64,000 bases of DNA, from NCBI GenBank assembly GCA_035934555.1, contig DASYXT010000018.1, positions 1 to 64,000 of the forward strand. Reading direction: 5' to 3'. Positions 50,002-59,692 of this stretch are shown one piece after another. The stretch's first letter is position 1, and every line of letters begins with the position of its first letter. This DNA comes from DASYXT01 sp035934555 (GTDB lineage: Bacteria; Verrucomicrobiota; Verrucomicrobiia; Limisphaerales; UBA8199). Made by a program: the position numbers and the translations under genes. The notes below the pieces were generated by a model, which was not told where the DNA came from, searched no databases, and saw only the letters and a list, made by a program, of their open reading frames with translations.

Positions 50002-53000
50002 ATGCATCTGCGATTCGGGATTTGCCGGCCGGGGTTTGTTGCCGCGGCATGTTGGATTGCTGCTCTGGGGTATTTGATGTGCCCAGGGGCAATCCGTGGA
50101 CAAACCTTGGATGGCGGCTTCAATGCGAACGTTGACCAGGGAGTGTATGCGCTGGCGGCGCAACCGGACGGGCAGGTCCTTATAGGCGGCGCTTTCACGA
50201 TGCTGGATGGCAAGGGGCGCAGCCACATTGGACGTCTTCATGCCGATGGCAGCCTCGACACAGGATTTAATCCAGGCGCCGATAATTACGTCTATTCGCT
50301 CCTGGTGCAGCCGGATGGGAAACTGCTCGCGGCAGGCATGTTCTCACAATTATGTGGTCAGAACCAATCGTTTGTGGGCCGGCTGAACGCGGATGGCACG
50401 CTCGATTCTGGTTTCGCGCCGACCCTCGACGGCTCGGTCTTGTGCCTGGCTCTTCAACCGGACGGACAGATTATCCTCGGGGGGAATTTTAATCACGCCG
50501 GCGGCCTGGCCCGGAGTTCCCTGGCGCGAGTGAACGCCGCGGGCGTGGTTGACGTGGCCTTTGATCCGGAGGCGGGCAGTGTCGTGCGGACGGTGGCCGT
50601 GCAACCGGATGGCAAAATCCTGGTTGGCGGCGGCTTTCTGTTCATGGGCGGACAGATCCGCAACTTCCTTTGCCGCCTCAATGCCGACGGCACGTTGGAT
50701 ACAAACTTCGTCGCCGGAGCGAACAACTGGGTTTACTCACTGGCGATCGCCCCGGACGGCAAAATCCTGGCGGGCGGGATCTTCACTTCAATGAACGGCC
50801 AAACTCGCAATCACCTGGCCCGGTTGAATCCAGACGGTACGCTCGACACCACGTTTTCTGCCAATGCAGGTCCCAGCGGCGAAGTTGACAGCGTGGCGTT
50901 GCAGACAGACGGAAGAATCATGGTGGGCGGACTCTTCGGCGATTTGGGGGGACAGCAGCGAGGCTACCTGGGGCGTCTAAATGGGGATGGGACATTTGAT
51001 AGCTCGTTCACTCCGCAGGTAGGGTCAGAAGCATCGGCATTGGTATTGCAACGCGATGGAAAGCTGCTGGCCGGCGGCTGGGGCTACCTCGATCGGTTCA
51101 ATAATACCAGCCCGGCGACTGAGTCCCTAACCTCCATGACCGCTACGAACCTCACCCTGATTGCCTGGCAGCGCGATGGGACAGGCCCGGAAGTTTGGCG
51201 GACCACCTTCGAAGCTTCCACCAATGGCAGCAATTGGAGCGTGCTGGGCGCCGGCACCCGCAACGCCGATGTGTGGCAATTAGGCCCGGTCAGTATGCCA
51301 ACCAACGCTTATGTTCGCGCCCGTGGATTTCTGACCAGCGGTTACCAGAACAGCTCGGGCGGATTTGTCGAGTCGGTGCTGGGGCCGGTGCTGTTCCTGA
51401 CCCAGCCGGCAAGTAGCACCAATGATGCAGGCACGACGGCCACCTTTAGCGTCGTCGCCGAAGGGTCGCCGCCGCTGGTCTGTTCCTGGCGCAAGAACGG
51501 TGTGCCCCTGGTCGATGGTGGCAATCTCTCGGGCTCCGGCACCGCCACTCTAACACTCAGCGACGTGCTCCACGCCGACGCGGGCAGCTATTCGGTCGTG
51601 GTCAGCAACGGCCTCGGCCCTGTGACCAGCAGTGTGGCGACACTCACGGTCAATGAGCCGGTGATAACTTCCCAACCGGTGGCTCTGTTCCTCGATGCCG
51701 GACAAACCGCACAGTTCAGTGTGACCGCCGCGGGCACCGCGCCGAATTACCAATGGTGGCGGAATGGCGCGACTCTCACCGGGGCAACGAATTCGATGCT
51801 CATCCTAACCAACGTGCAAGGAACCGATTCGGGCAGCCTTTTCCAGGTGGTGGTGCGCACGGCCTTTGGCGCAGTCACCAGCGCCGTGGCGACGCTTACG
51901 GTTAATGTGGCCATCGCCGACGGGTTCGCGCCGACTGCGAATTATCCCGTGCGTTCCCTGGCTGTTCAACCGGATGGAAAAGTGCTCGTGAGCGGTTATT
52001 TCAGTCAGGTGAACGGCCAATTCGCCTCCGGCATAGCGCGTATCAATCCTGATGGGACGCTCGACACGAACTTCGCGGCCGGCCTGTTAGGTATTCCGTC
52101 TTCCCCAGCGCTGCCGGTCCTGGCTTTGCAGGAAGATGGGCGCGTATTGATCGCCGGTGGAATCTCCAGCCTCGATGGGCAGGGGCGAGGGCAAATCGGA
52201 CGGTTTAATGAGGACGGTTCGGTGGACTCGAGTTTCAACCCTGGGGCGAACGATTCGATTTTCGCGATGGTTGTCCAGGCCGATGGCAGGATCATTGTTG
52301 GCGGCGTGTTCACGAACCTCGCCGGACGGGCTTGCGCCGGCCTTGGCCGGCTCAATCCGGACGGAACCGCGGACACCAATTTCAACAGCGGCGCGGGCGG
52401 CACGGTTTATTCCCTGGCGTTGCAGCCGGATGGCAAGCTGCTCGTAGGCGGTGCATTTGCTTATCTGGCCGGCCAGGCGGTGACCAATCTTGGGCGGCTC
52501 AACCCGGATGGCAGCGTCGATCCCAGTTTCAGCCCCAATCCGAATGGAGCGGTAAACACGCTGGCCGTTCAGGCCGATGGCGCGATAGTGATGGGCGGGG
52601 CGTTCACCGCGCTGGGCTCTCAGGTGAGAAACTATGTTGCTCGGCTAAGCTCGAGTGGGGCTCTGGATTCCAGCTTTAATCCGGCTGCTGATGGGCCGGT
52701 GAATTGCTTGGCTTTGGAGACCGACGGCAAAATCGTGTTGGGCGGCGCGTTCGCCAATCTGGCAGGCCAACCGCGCAACCACCTGGCCCGCCTGAACGGC
52801 GACGGGAGCCTGGACATGACCTTTAATCCGGGCGCCGATGGCGAGGTGAACGCCCTGGCCATGGAACCGGACGGCAAGCTTCTCGTGGCCGGCAGCTTTG
52901 GAATGTTAGACGGCCAGTCGCGCGGCAACGTCGGGCGGGTCGTGCTCGAAGCTGCGACTCAGAGCCTGGTCAACATCGGGACCGCCCTGACCTGGCTCCG

Positions 53001-56000
53001 CGCCGGGACCAGCCCCGAGCTTTGGCGCGCCTTTGTCGATGTCTCAACCAACGGCAGCGCCTTTGTCCAGTCTGCCGCGGTGCGGATTACGGACGGCTGG
53101 CAGGTGAGCGGTTTGAATTTGCCCACCAATGCGACGGTGCGTGCGCGCGGGCAAGTGGCGGGCAGCAGCGATGGTTCGAGCTGGTTTGCCGAGAACGTTA
53201 TTGGCCCGCTGCTGATCACGACCCAGCCGGTGGGCTCAACCAATAACCTCTACACTTCCGCCCAATTCAGTGTCGGCGTGGTGGGCCAATTGCCGATAGC
53301 GTTTCAGTGGCTCAAGAATGGCCAGGCTTTGCTGGACGGGGGAAACATTTCCGGTTCTCAGAGTTCGCTCCTATCGCTTGCTGATGTCACGGGCGCCGAT
53401 GGAGGCGCCTACACCGTGGTCGTGAACAATTCCTGGGGCAGTGTCACCAGCCTGGTGGCGAACCTGGTGGTTTTGGACCCGGTAATTACTAACAACCCGG
53501 TGAACCAAGCCGCTGCGCTCGGGCAACCCGCGTCTTTCAGTGTTGCGGCCGACGGCACGCAGCCCTTCAGCTATCAATGGCGAAAGGACGGCGCTTTAAT
53601 CTCCAGCGCAACCGCGCCTGCCCTGAGCCTCACTAATATTCAAGCGACCGATGTTGGGAGTTATGACGCCATAGTCAGCAACGCGTTTGGCAGTGTCACC
53701 AGCCTGACGGCAACACTCACGGTGAACCTGCTCGTGCCCGACAGCTTGAACCCAGGTGCCAACAGTGATGTGTATTCCCTGGCAGTCCAAGCCGACGGCA
53801 AAATTGTTGTGGGCGGCGCATTTAGCAGTTTGGGTGGGCTGACGCGCAATCATCTGGGCCGGCTCAACTCCGATGGTTCATTGGATGGGAGCTTTAACCC
53901 GAACGCCAACGGCAATGTGCTGGCGCTGGCGGTGGCCACCAACGGCGCGGTGCTCGCCGGCGGCACCTTCAGCATAGTGGGCGCTTTTAACCAGCCCGAC
54001 CTGGTTCGGCTCAATCCCAATGGCGCGGTCGACACCAGCTTCAACCCTGTCTTCAACGGGTGGGTGAGATGCGTGGCCATTCAACCCGACGGCTCAATTC
54101 TGGTGGGAGGTGATTTCACTTCCGTCGGAGGCGTGGCCCGCAACCGTCTGGCGCGCCTTCTTCCGGACGGCACACTCGATCCCGGATTTAACCCAGGAGC
54201 CGATTTATCGGTCAGTGCGCTCGCACTGCAAACCGACGGCAAGATTCTGGTCGGTGGCGGGTTCTTGAACCTGGCCGGCCAGCCTCGGTCTGTGCTGGGC
54301 CGGCTCAACCCGGATGGGTCACTCGATGCCGGCTTCAACCCGGGGCAGGGAGGGTGGATCTTTAGTTTGCTCGTGCAACCCGATGGCCAAATTCTGGCCG
54401 GCGGATCCTTTAGCTCGTTGGGTGGCTTGATGCGGAATTTCATCGCTCGCCTCAATCCCGATGGAAGCGCTGATCCTGACTTTAATCCGGGGCCGGAGAA
54501 TCCGCCGTCTTGCTCGCCATGTCCTGAGGTGACCTGCCTGGCGCTGCAAGCCAACGGCCGGATTCTCGTGGGCGGCTATTTCAACGCGATGGGCGGCTCA
54601 CCGCGCACAAACCTGGCCCGGCTCAACCCGGGTGGCACTCCCGACCTGACGTTCAACCCCGGCGGCGGCTGGATCAATGCCCTGGCGGTGCAAGGCGATG
54701 GCGGGATCCTTGTGGGCGGCTCTTTTGGCACGTTGGCCGGCCAACCGCGCGGTAATCTCGGGCGCCTGGTTAATACCGATGTCGCCGTGGATAGTCTCAC
54801 GTTTAACAGTTCGACCATCACCTGGTTGCGGGCCGGCGGCGAAACTGAGGTTTGGCGCACCACGTTCGACGGGTCGCCGGATGGTGTCACATGGGTGCCC
54901 CTTGCTGCAGGTGTGCGGACAGCCGGCGGTTGGCAAGCCTCCGGCCTGGCGCTGGGCTCGGCCGCGCTGGTTCGCGCCCGGGGCTTTGTCGCCGGCGGCG
55001 CCTGGTTTGTTGAAGCTATTGGTGGCGCGCCTTTCTTTACTGGGCAACCCGTGGGCCAAACCAACAACGCGCTGACGACTGCCAGCTTCGGCGCGACGGT
55101 GCTCGGAACCGCGCCGATGAATTTCCAATGGCTGAAGAACGGCCTTCCATTAGCCAATGGCGGGAACATTTTCGGCGCGACCAGCCCCGTGCTAACTTTG
55201 AGCAACGTGCTCGGCGCCGATGCGGGGCTGTACTCGCTGGCAGCCACCAATTCAATGGGTGCGACCACCAGTGCCGTTGCCCGTCTGACGGTCCTGGACC
55301 CACTCCTCACCAGCCAGCCCGCCAGCCAGGCCGTCAACGCCGGGCAAACTGTTGCGTTTGGGGTTACCGTCATCGGCACCGCCCCGTTGACTTATCAATG
55401 GTTCAAAGACGGTGCAGCACTCAGCGACGGTGCGAATCTTTCCGGCGCGCAAACGGCAAACCTGACGGTGAGCAACGCACTTGGCGGAAACGCCGGCGCC
55501 TACCAGGTTATCCTGACCAATGTTTGGGGCGCTCAAACCAGCGCCGTGGCCACCCTGACAGTGAATGACCCGGTGATCCTGACCAACCCGGTCAGCCAGG
55601 CGGCGCAAGCCGGCCAGGCGGTGACCTTGAGCGTGACTGTCGCGGGCACCGGCCCGCTGAATTACCAATGGCGCAAGAATGCAGCGCTCCTTCCGGGCGC
55701 GACCGCTGCAGCGCTGGTCTTTACCAATATTCAAGGCAGTGACACCGGGAATTACGACGTGATCGTCACAAATGTTTTCGGGGTCCGGACCAGCCTGGCT
55801 GCCACCGTCAGCGTCAATTCGGCCGTCGCGGACGGATTTAATCCCGGCCCAAACTTCCAGGTCAATTGCCTGATGCCGCTGCCGGACTCGAAAGTGCTCG
55901 CGGCCGGCACATTCAGCCCGTCGGGCAGCCAAAGCGGCCCGGTGCTGCGCCGGCTCAATTCAGATGGGACGCTGGACACTTCCTTCAACCCACCGACCAA

Positions 56001-57336
56001 CACCACCATCTACGCCCTGGCTTTACAGACGGACGGGAAACTGCTCGTGTCGGCCCTCAGTCGGCAGCTTTCCGGTTACCTTTCGAGATTAAATGTGGAC
56101 GGAACTGTCGATGCGTCTTTCAGCGCCGGCCTCAATGGGCCGGCCAATAGCATCCTGCCGCTGCCGGATGGAAAAATCCTGGTAGGCGGCGCCTTTTCGA
56201 GCGTGAGCCTCAAGTCGCAAGGCCGGCTCGCCCGCCTTTATCCGGACGGGACATTGGATACGAACTTCACGGCCATCATTCAGGACGGAACGGTCGGTTC
56301 GCTGGCCCTGCAGGCGGACGGAAACATCATCGTTGGCGGCACATTCACCTCGGTATCCGGAGTGGCGCGGAGCAACCTGTGCCGTCTCACGGCCACTGGG
56401 GCGGTTGATACGAACTTTATCGGCAGCGCGACCCTTTCCCTGGGCCAAAACAGCATGGTGAATTGTGTTGCGCTGCAGGCCGACGGCAAAGTCCTGGTCG
56501 CCGGGAATTTTACCGCGCTGGATAACCAGCCACGCAATCGCCTCGGCCGCTTGAATCCCGACGGCTCACTCGATACTGGATTCAATCCCGGGGCCAGCAG
56601 CACCGTCAATTCCCTGGCCCTGGAAACCGACGGTAATATCATCGTCGGCGGCACGTTTACGAACCTCACCGGAACTGCCCGCAATCGCCTGGGCAGGCTG
56701 GCGACCGACGGCACGCTCGATCCCTACTTCAACCCCAACTTGAATGGCCCGATAATGTCGCTGGCGTTGCAAACCAACGGCGCGGTCCTGGTTGGCGGTA
56801 GCTTCACCAGCGTCGCCGGGCAATCCCGAACCAACATCGCCCGGCTCGTCAATCCCGATGCGGCAACGCAAACTCTGACCTCAGTCACCGGCGCGCTGCT
56901 TTGGTTGCGCGGCGGCAGCAGCCCCGAGGTGTGGCGCGCCACCTTCGAGGTATCCGCTGACGGCACCAACTGGGTCGCCTTGGGCGAGGGCACGCGAGTC
57001 ACTGGCGGGTGGCAGTTGAACTACGCCTTGCTTGCCCCTGGCGCGGTTGTGCGCACGCACGGTTTTTTGAGCGGTGGGTTGAACAACGGCTCCAGCGTTT
57101 ACGTCGAGGTCCGGTTTATTCCGCCCACGCTGTTTGGTTTCGGGGTCCAGGCGAACCAGTTCACCGGGAACGTTGCCGCTGCCATCGGCCAGCTCGTCGT
57201 GATCGAAACCTCAACAGATTTGACCTCCTGGACACCCTTCCAAACCAACCTGATTCCCGGCACCGGCTTTGCCCCATTCAGCGATCCCGCCCCGGGCCGG
57301 TTCCCACGCCGATTCTACCGCGCGCGCCTGCAGTAA
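50002..57336 (+). CDS. Giant exported delta-60-repeat / Ig-like protein
   Basis: A 2444-residue surface or secreted protein with a signal peptide (MHLRFGICRPGFVAAACWIA...IRGQ). It has four successive modules: delta-60 propeller blocks at about 35-370, 638-985, 1245-1594 and 1942-2288, each with roughly six or seven repeats of the 'PDGKILVGGxFxxxxGxxRNxLxRLNxDGTLDxxFNP' type. Each block is followed by a ~90-residue linker domain ('TLIAWQRDGTGPEVWRTTFE' and relatives). Two, two and three Ig-like domains separate the blocks. The last ~70 residues end RFYRARLQ, like other exported proteins here. It is likely adhesive or structural; no enzymatic site was seen. It is preceded by a 233-bp gap carrying GGTCGATTGGGTCGATTGAG. 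Confidence 0.92.
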   Translation: MHLRFGICRPGFVAAACWIAALGYLMCPGAIRGQTLDGGFNANVDQGVYALAAQPDGQVLIGGAFTMLDGKGRSHIGRLHADGSLDTGFNPGADNYVYSLLVQPDGKLLAAGMFSQLCGQNQSFVGRLNADGTLDSGFAPTLDGSVLCLALQPDGQIILGGNFNHAGGLARSSLARVNAAGVVDVAFDPEAGSVVRTVAVQPDGKILVGGGFLFMGGQIRNFLCRLNADGTLDTNFVAGANNWVYSLAIAPDGKILAGGIFTSMNGQTRNHLARLNPDGTLDTTFSANAGPSGEVDSVALQTDGRIMVGGLFGDLGGQQRGYLGRLNGDGTFDSSFTPQVGSEASALVLQRDGKLLAGGWGYLDRFNNTSPATESLTSMTATNLTLIAWQRDGTGPEVWRTTFEASTNGSNWSVLGAGTRNADVWQLGPVSMPTNAYVRARGFLTSGYQNSSGGFVESVLGPVLFLTQPASSTNDAGTTATFSVVAEGSPPLVCSWRKNGVPLVDGGNLSGSGTATLTLSDVLHADAGSYSVVVSNGLGPVTSSVATLTVNEPVITSQPVALFLDAGQTAQFSVTAAGTAPNYQWWRNGATLTGATNSMLILTNVQGTDSGSLFQVVVRTAFGAVTSAVATLTVNVAIADGFAPTANYPVRSLAVQPDGKVLVSGYFSQVNGQFASGIARINPDGTLDTNFAAGLLGIPSSPALPVLALQEDGRVLIAGGISSLDGQGRGQIGRFNEDGSVDSSFNPGANDSIFAMVVQADGRIIVGGVFTNLAGRACAGLGRLNPDGTADTNFNSGAGGTVYSLALQPDGKLLVGGAFAYLAGQAVTNLGRLNPDGSVDPSFSPNPNGAVNTLAVQADGAIVMGGAFTALGSQVRNYVARLSSSGALDSSFNPAADGPVNCLALETDGKIVLGGAFANLAGQPRNHLARLNGDGSLDMTFNPGADGEVNALAMEPDGKLLVAGSFGMLDGQSRGNVGRVVLEAATQSLVNIGTALTWLRAGTSPELWRAFVDVSTNGSAFVQSAAVRITDGWQVSGLNLPTNATVRARGQVAGSSDGSSWFAENVIGPLLITTQPVGSTNNLYTSAQFSVGVVGQLPIAFQWLKNGQALLDGGNISGSQSSLLSLADVTGADGGAYTVVVNNSWGSVTSLVANLVVLDPVITNNPVNQAAALGQPASFSVAADGTQPFSYQWRKDGALISSATAPALSLTNIQATDVGSYDAIVSNAFGSVTSLTATLTVNLLVPDSLNPGANSDVYSLAVQADGKIVVGGAFSSLGGLTRNHLGRLNSDGSLDGSFNPNANGNVLALAVATNGAVLAGGTFSIVGAFNQPDLVRLNPNGAVDTSFNPVFNGWVRCVAIQPDGSILVGGDFTSVGGVARNRLARLLPDGTLDPGFNPGADLSVSALALQTDGKILVGGGFLNLAGQPRSVLGRLNPDGSLDAGFNPGQGGWIFSLLVQPDGQILAGGSFSSLGGLMRNFIARLNPDGSADPDFNPGPENPPSCSPCPEVTCLALQANGRILVGGYFNAMGGSPRTNLARLNPGGTPDLTFNPGGGWINALAVQGDGGILVGGSFGTLAGQPRGNLGRLVNTDVAVDSLTFNSSTITWLRAGGETEVWRTTFDGSPDGVTWVPLAAGVRTAGGWQASGLALGSAALVRARGFVAGGAWFVEAIGGAPFFTGQPVGQTNNALTTASFGATVLGTAPMNFQWLKNGLPLANGGNIFGATSPVLTLSNVLGADAGLYSLAATNSMGATTSAVARLTVLDPLLTSQPASQAVNAGQTVAFGVTVIGTAPLTYQWFKDGAALSDGANLSGAQTANLTVSNALGGNAGAYQVILTNVWGAQTSAVATLTVNDPVILTNPVSQAAQAGQAVTLSVTVAGTGPLNYQWRKNAALLPGATAAALVFTNIQGSDTGNYDVIVTNVFGVRTSLAATVSVNSAVADGFNPGPNFQVNCLMPLPDSKVLAAGTFSPSGSQSGPVLRRLNSDGTLDTSFNPPTNTTIYALALQTDGKLLVSALSRQLSGYLSRLNVDGTVDASFSAGLNGPANSILPLPDGKILVGGAFSSVSLKSQGRLARLYPDGTLDTNFTAIIQDGTVGSLALQADGNIIVGGTFTSVSGVARSNLCRLTATGAVDTNFIGSATLSLGQNSMVNCVALQADGKVLVAGNFTALDNQPRNRLGRLNPDGSLDTGFNPGASSTVNSLALETDGNIIVGGTFTNLTGTARNRLGRLATDGTLDPYFNPNLNGPIMSLALQTNGAVLVGGSFTSVAGQSRTNIARLVNPDAATQTLTSVTGALLWLRGGSSPEVWRATFEVSADGTNWVALGEGTRVTGGWQLNYALLAPGAVVRTHGFLSGGLNNGSSVYVEVRFIPPTLFGFGVQANQFTGNVAAAIGQLVVIETSTDLTSWTPFQTNLIPGTGFAPFSDPAPGRFPRRFYRARLQ

Positions 57337-57393
57337 ATGGCGCCGCCGCGGGCACCCTCATGAGCGCGCCGTTTGGGTTCCGCGCCTGAGCCG

Positions 57394-59613
57394 CTAATTC
57401 CCTTTAACCCGATAGAACCGAACCGGTGCGCCTGGAGTGTTCGTATCAATCCACGAATGGTTGATGACAGGGTTGGTGACGCTCAGCACGTCCTGCCAAC
57501 CGGAACCGGGCATCGCGCTGGATTGGATCACGTACGAGTCAGGTGCGTTCAATACGACGTCCAATTTAAACCCGCTATTGCCGGCCAACATCGCGCCAGC
57601 CAGCACGGGGCGTCCATCGGCCGTGTCGCTCTGGAGAATCGTGCCGTTATCGCCGGTCAGCCAGAACGAACCGCCCAGGAAGGCGAGGCTGCGCAGGTTT
57701 ACTGAAACCGGAAGGCTGGTGCTGATGTCCCGCCAGTCCATGCCGTTGGTGGATTCCAATAGCACGGTTGGACTATATCCAAACACAGTCCCCCACTGCC
57801 GCGGGTCTGGCCCACTGGTTAAAACCGAATCCGACCCAGCCGCGACATATAGGCCATTGCCGAAGGCTATTCCAATCAGGCTGCGGCTTACGCCTGAAAT
57901 TTCCGGTGTCCAGGTCATCCCGTCGGCGGAGCTCAGGATTGTTCCATTGGCTCCGACGGCAAAGAATTGGCCGTTGAGGTATTGCACGCTGTTTAGGTCG
58001 GCAACCGTTTCCGAACTCTGCACATCCCAGATGGCGCCGTCGGGTGAGGTGAGAATATCGCCGCCGACACCTACGGCTACGTACAGACCGTTTCCGTAAG
58101 TGACACCGCGCAGATCGTTGCCAGTGCCCGAAAAACGTAACGTCCAGGCGGTGCCGCTGGGCGAGGTGACGATGGTCCCGGCGGCGCCCACCGCCACCCA
58201 GCGCGTCGCCCCGCGCGCTACCGCCAACAGATGCTGGCTGGCATTGCTGGTGCGCTGCGTCCAATTCACTCCGTTTGTCGAGGTATATAAAACTCCCTGT
58301 TCGGCGACAGCGACATAGTTACTGCCGTCAAACGCGATCCCGGTGTAGGGCAAGAAGGGGGCGTTTGACGAAGGCCGAAATGCCAGCCCGTTTAACGAAG
58401 TGAATATGGGTCCCGGATAATGAACCGTAGTGTTGTTGTAGCCGTAAGTGTTGGGATTGGAGGAAACGGCGTAATAACCGTTCGCACCGAGCGCCAGTTG
58501 CCGAATACTCGTTCCATTGGTGGTGTACGCAGCCGTCCAATTCATCCCGTCAGTCGAGGTCAGTACTTTGCCGCTGTTGCCTGATATCACATAGGTGCCA
58601 TGGCCATAAGCAAGGCCATTGGCGTCCCCGGCATCCGCCAGAGAGGTAGCAGTGGCGGTTGAGCCATCAGTGGTGCTCACAATGGAAGCCCCGATCCCGG
58701 CCCAGACGTTCCCGTTAGCAGTGCTGAGAAATGTGGGTACCATGTTAGCGTAACCACCGGAAGCCGCGGCTCCTTGGACCCATGTCGTGCCGTCCGTCGA
58801 GGTGTAAAATTGCTTCTGCGGAATATAGCTAACGCCACCCAGGCTAAGTGCACTTTCAACCAGAGCCACAAAGCGGCCATTAGAAAACACATCCGCATAC
58901 ACGACTGCCGGGTCGGGCGAGCCTGGACTGAGCGTGAACATAGTTGTGGGGGTCCAGACTACCCCATCATTCGAGACCAGGACCTTGACGTTCCCAGACT
59001 GGGACCCCGGGACTGGTATCACGAAAACACCGTTGCCGGCGGCGGCACTCGGCAAATCGTCCGTCCCTGCGTACCCCATCGACCATGTCACCCCGTCCAC
59101 CGATAACGCGATTTGGCCAGCCTCGCCGCAGGCCAGGTACTTGCCATTGCCGTAGGTCACCGCCAAAAGCGTGTTCGTTATGGCCGAAGTTCGCCGGGTC
59201 CACGTAAATCCGTCGGGCGAGGTGACGATCGCGCCCGCGGCCCCTACAGCCACAAATTGATTATTCGCATAGGTCACCTGGAACAACGTTTCGTTAATCG
59301 GCCTGCTACCCTCATCCCACGCCGAGCCGTCCGCCGAAAGGTGGACAACACCGTCATCTCCGACCGCAACGAATTTGCCGGCGCCGAACGCGACGCTTAG
59401 CATGCGATCGGCAAAAGGAGCAGGACTGCGCCAATGCCAGTGGTCCGCCGGGCCGGCTTGAAGGGACGCTACCATTGCCCAGGTCAGCACCGCTGCCAAG
59501 GCCCTGGCCTCAGGGCTTGCTCTGAAGGCAGTTGCCGCAATCCCCGCGGGAGCCGATCGGCAGGGTGCGCAATAGAACTGCCGGAATAGGCCTGCCAAGG
59601 AGGTTCCTTTCAT
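57394..59613 (-). CDS. Exported YCF48/BNR-like repeat propeller protein
   Basis: A ~739-residue protein. The ATG at 59613 (MKGTSLAGLFRQFYCAPCRS) is preferred over the frame start at 59667; a hydrophobic segment (about 42-60) acts as signal. Many ~42-residue repeats follow of the form 'GxxxxVTYGNGLYVAVGVGGDILTSPDGAIWDVQ' or 'FVAVGAAGAIVTSPDGFTWT', as in YCF48/BNR-type propellers. The end, 'APDSYVIQSSAMPGSGWQDV...RFYRVKGN', is the shared exported-protein terminus. No sialidase Asp-box active site was found, so it is probably a binding propeller. It is convergent with the delta-60 gene. Confidence 0.82.
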   Translation of the reverse strand: MKGTSLAGLFRQFYCAPCRSAPAGIAATAFRASPEARALAAVLTWAMVASLQAGPADHWHWRSPAPFADRMLSVAFGAGKFVAVGDDGVVHLSADGSAWDEGSRPINETLFQVTYANNQFVAVGAAGAIVTSPDGFTWTRRTSAITNTLLAVTYGNGKYLACGEAGQIALSVDGVTWSMGYAGTDDLPSAAAGNGVFVIPVPGSQSGNVKVLVSNDGVVWTPTTMFTLSPGSPDPAVVYADVFSNGRFVALVESALSLGGVSYIPQKQFYTSTDGTTWVQGAAASGGYANMVPTFLSTANGNVWAGIGASIVSTTDGSTATATSLADAGDANGLAYGHGTYVISGNSGKVLTSTDGMNWTAAYTTNGTSIRQLALGANGYYAVSSNPNTYGYNNTTVHYPGPIFTSLNGLAFRPSSNAPFLPYTGIAFDGSNYVAVAEQGVLYTSTNGVNWTQRTSNASQHLLAVARGATRWVAVGAAGTIVTSPSGTAWTLRFSGTGNDLRGVTYGNGLYVAVGVGGDILTSPDGAIWDVQSSETVADLNSVQYLNGQFFAVGANGTILSSADGMTWTPEISGVSRSLIGIAFGNGLYVAAGSDSVLTSGPDPRQWGTVFGYSPTVLLESTNGMDWRDISTSLPVSVNLRSLAFLGGSFWLTGDNGTILQSDTADGRPVLAGAMLAGNSGFKLDVVLNAPDSYVIQSSAMPGSGWQDVLSVTNPVINHSWIDTNTPGAPVRFYRVKGN

Positions 59614-59692
59614 AAAGCGGCTGTAGCAGAGGCAGTCGCTCCTGTCAATATCTAAGTTGCTCAGCAACAGGGATAACAGGGGAACTGGGGAT

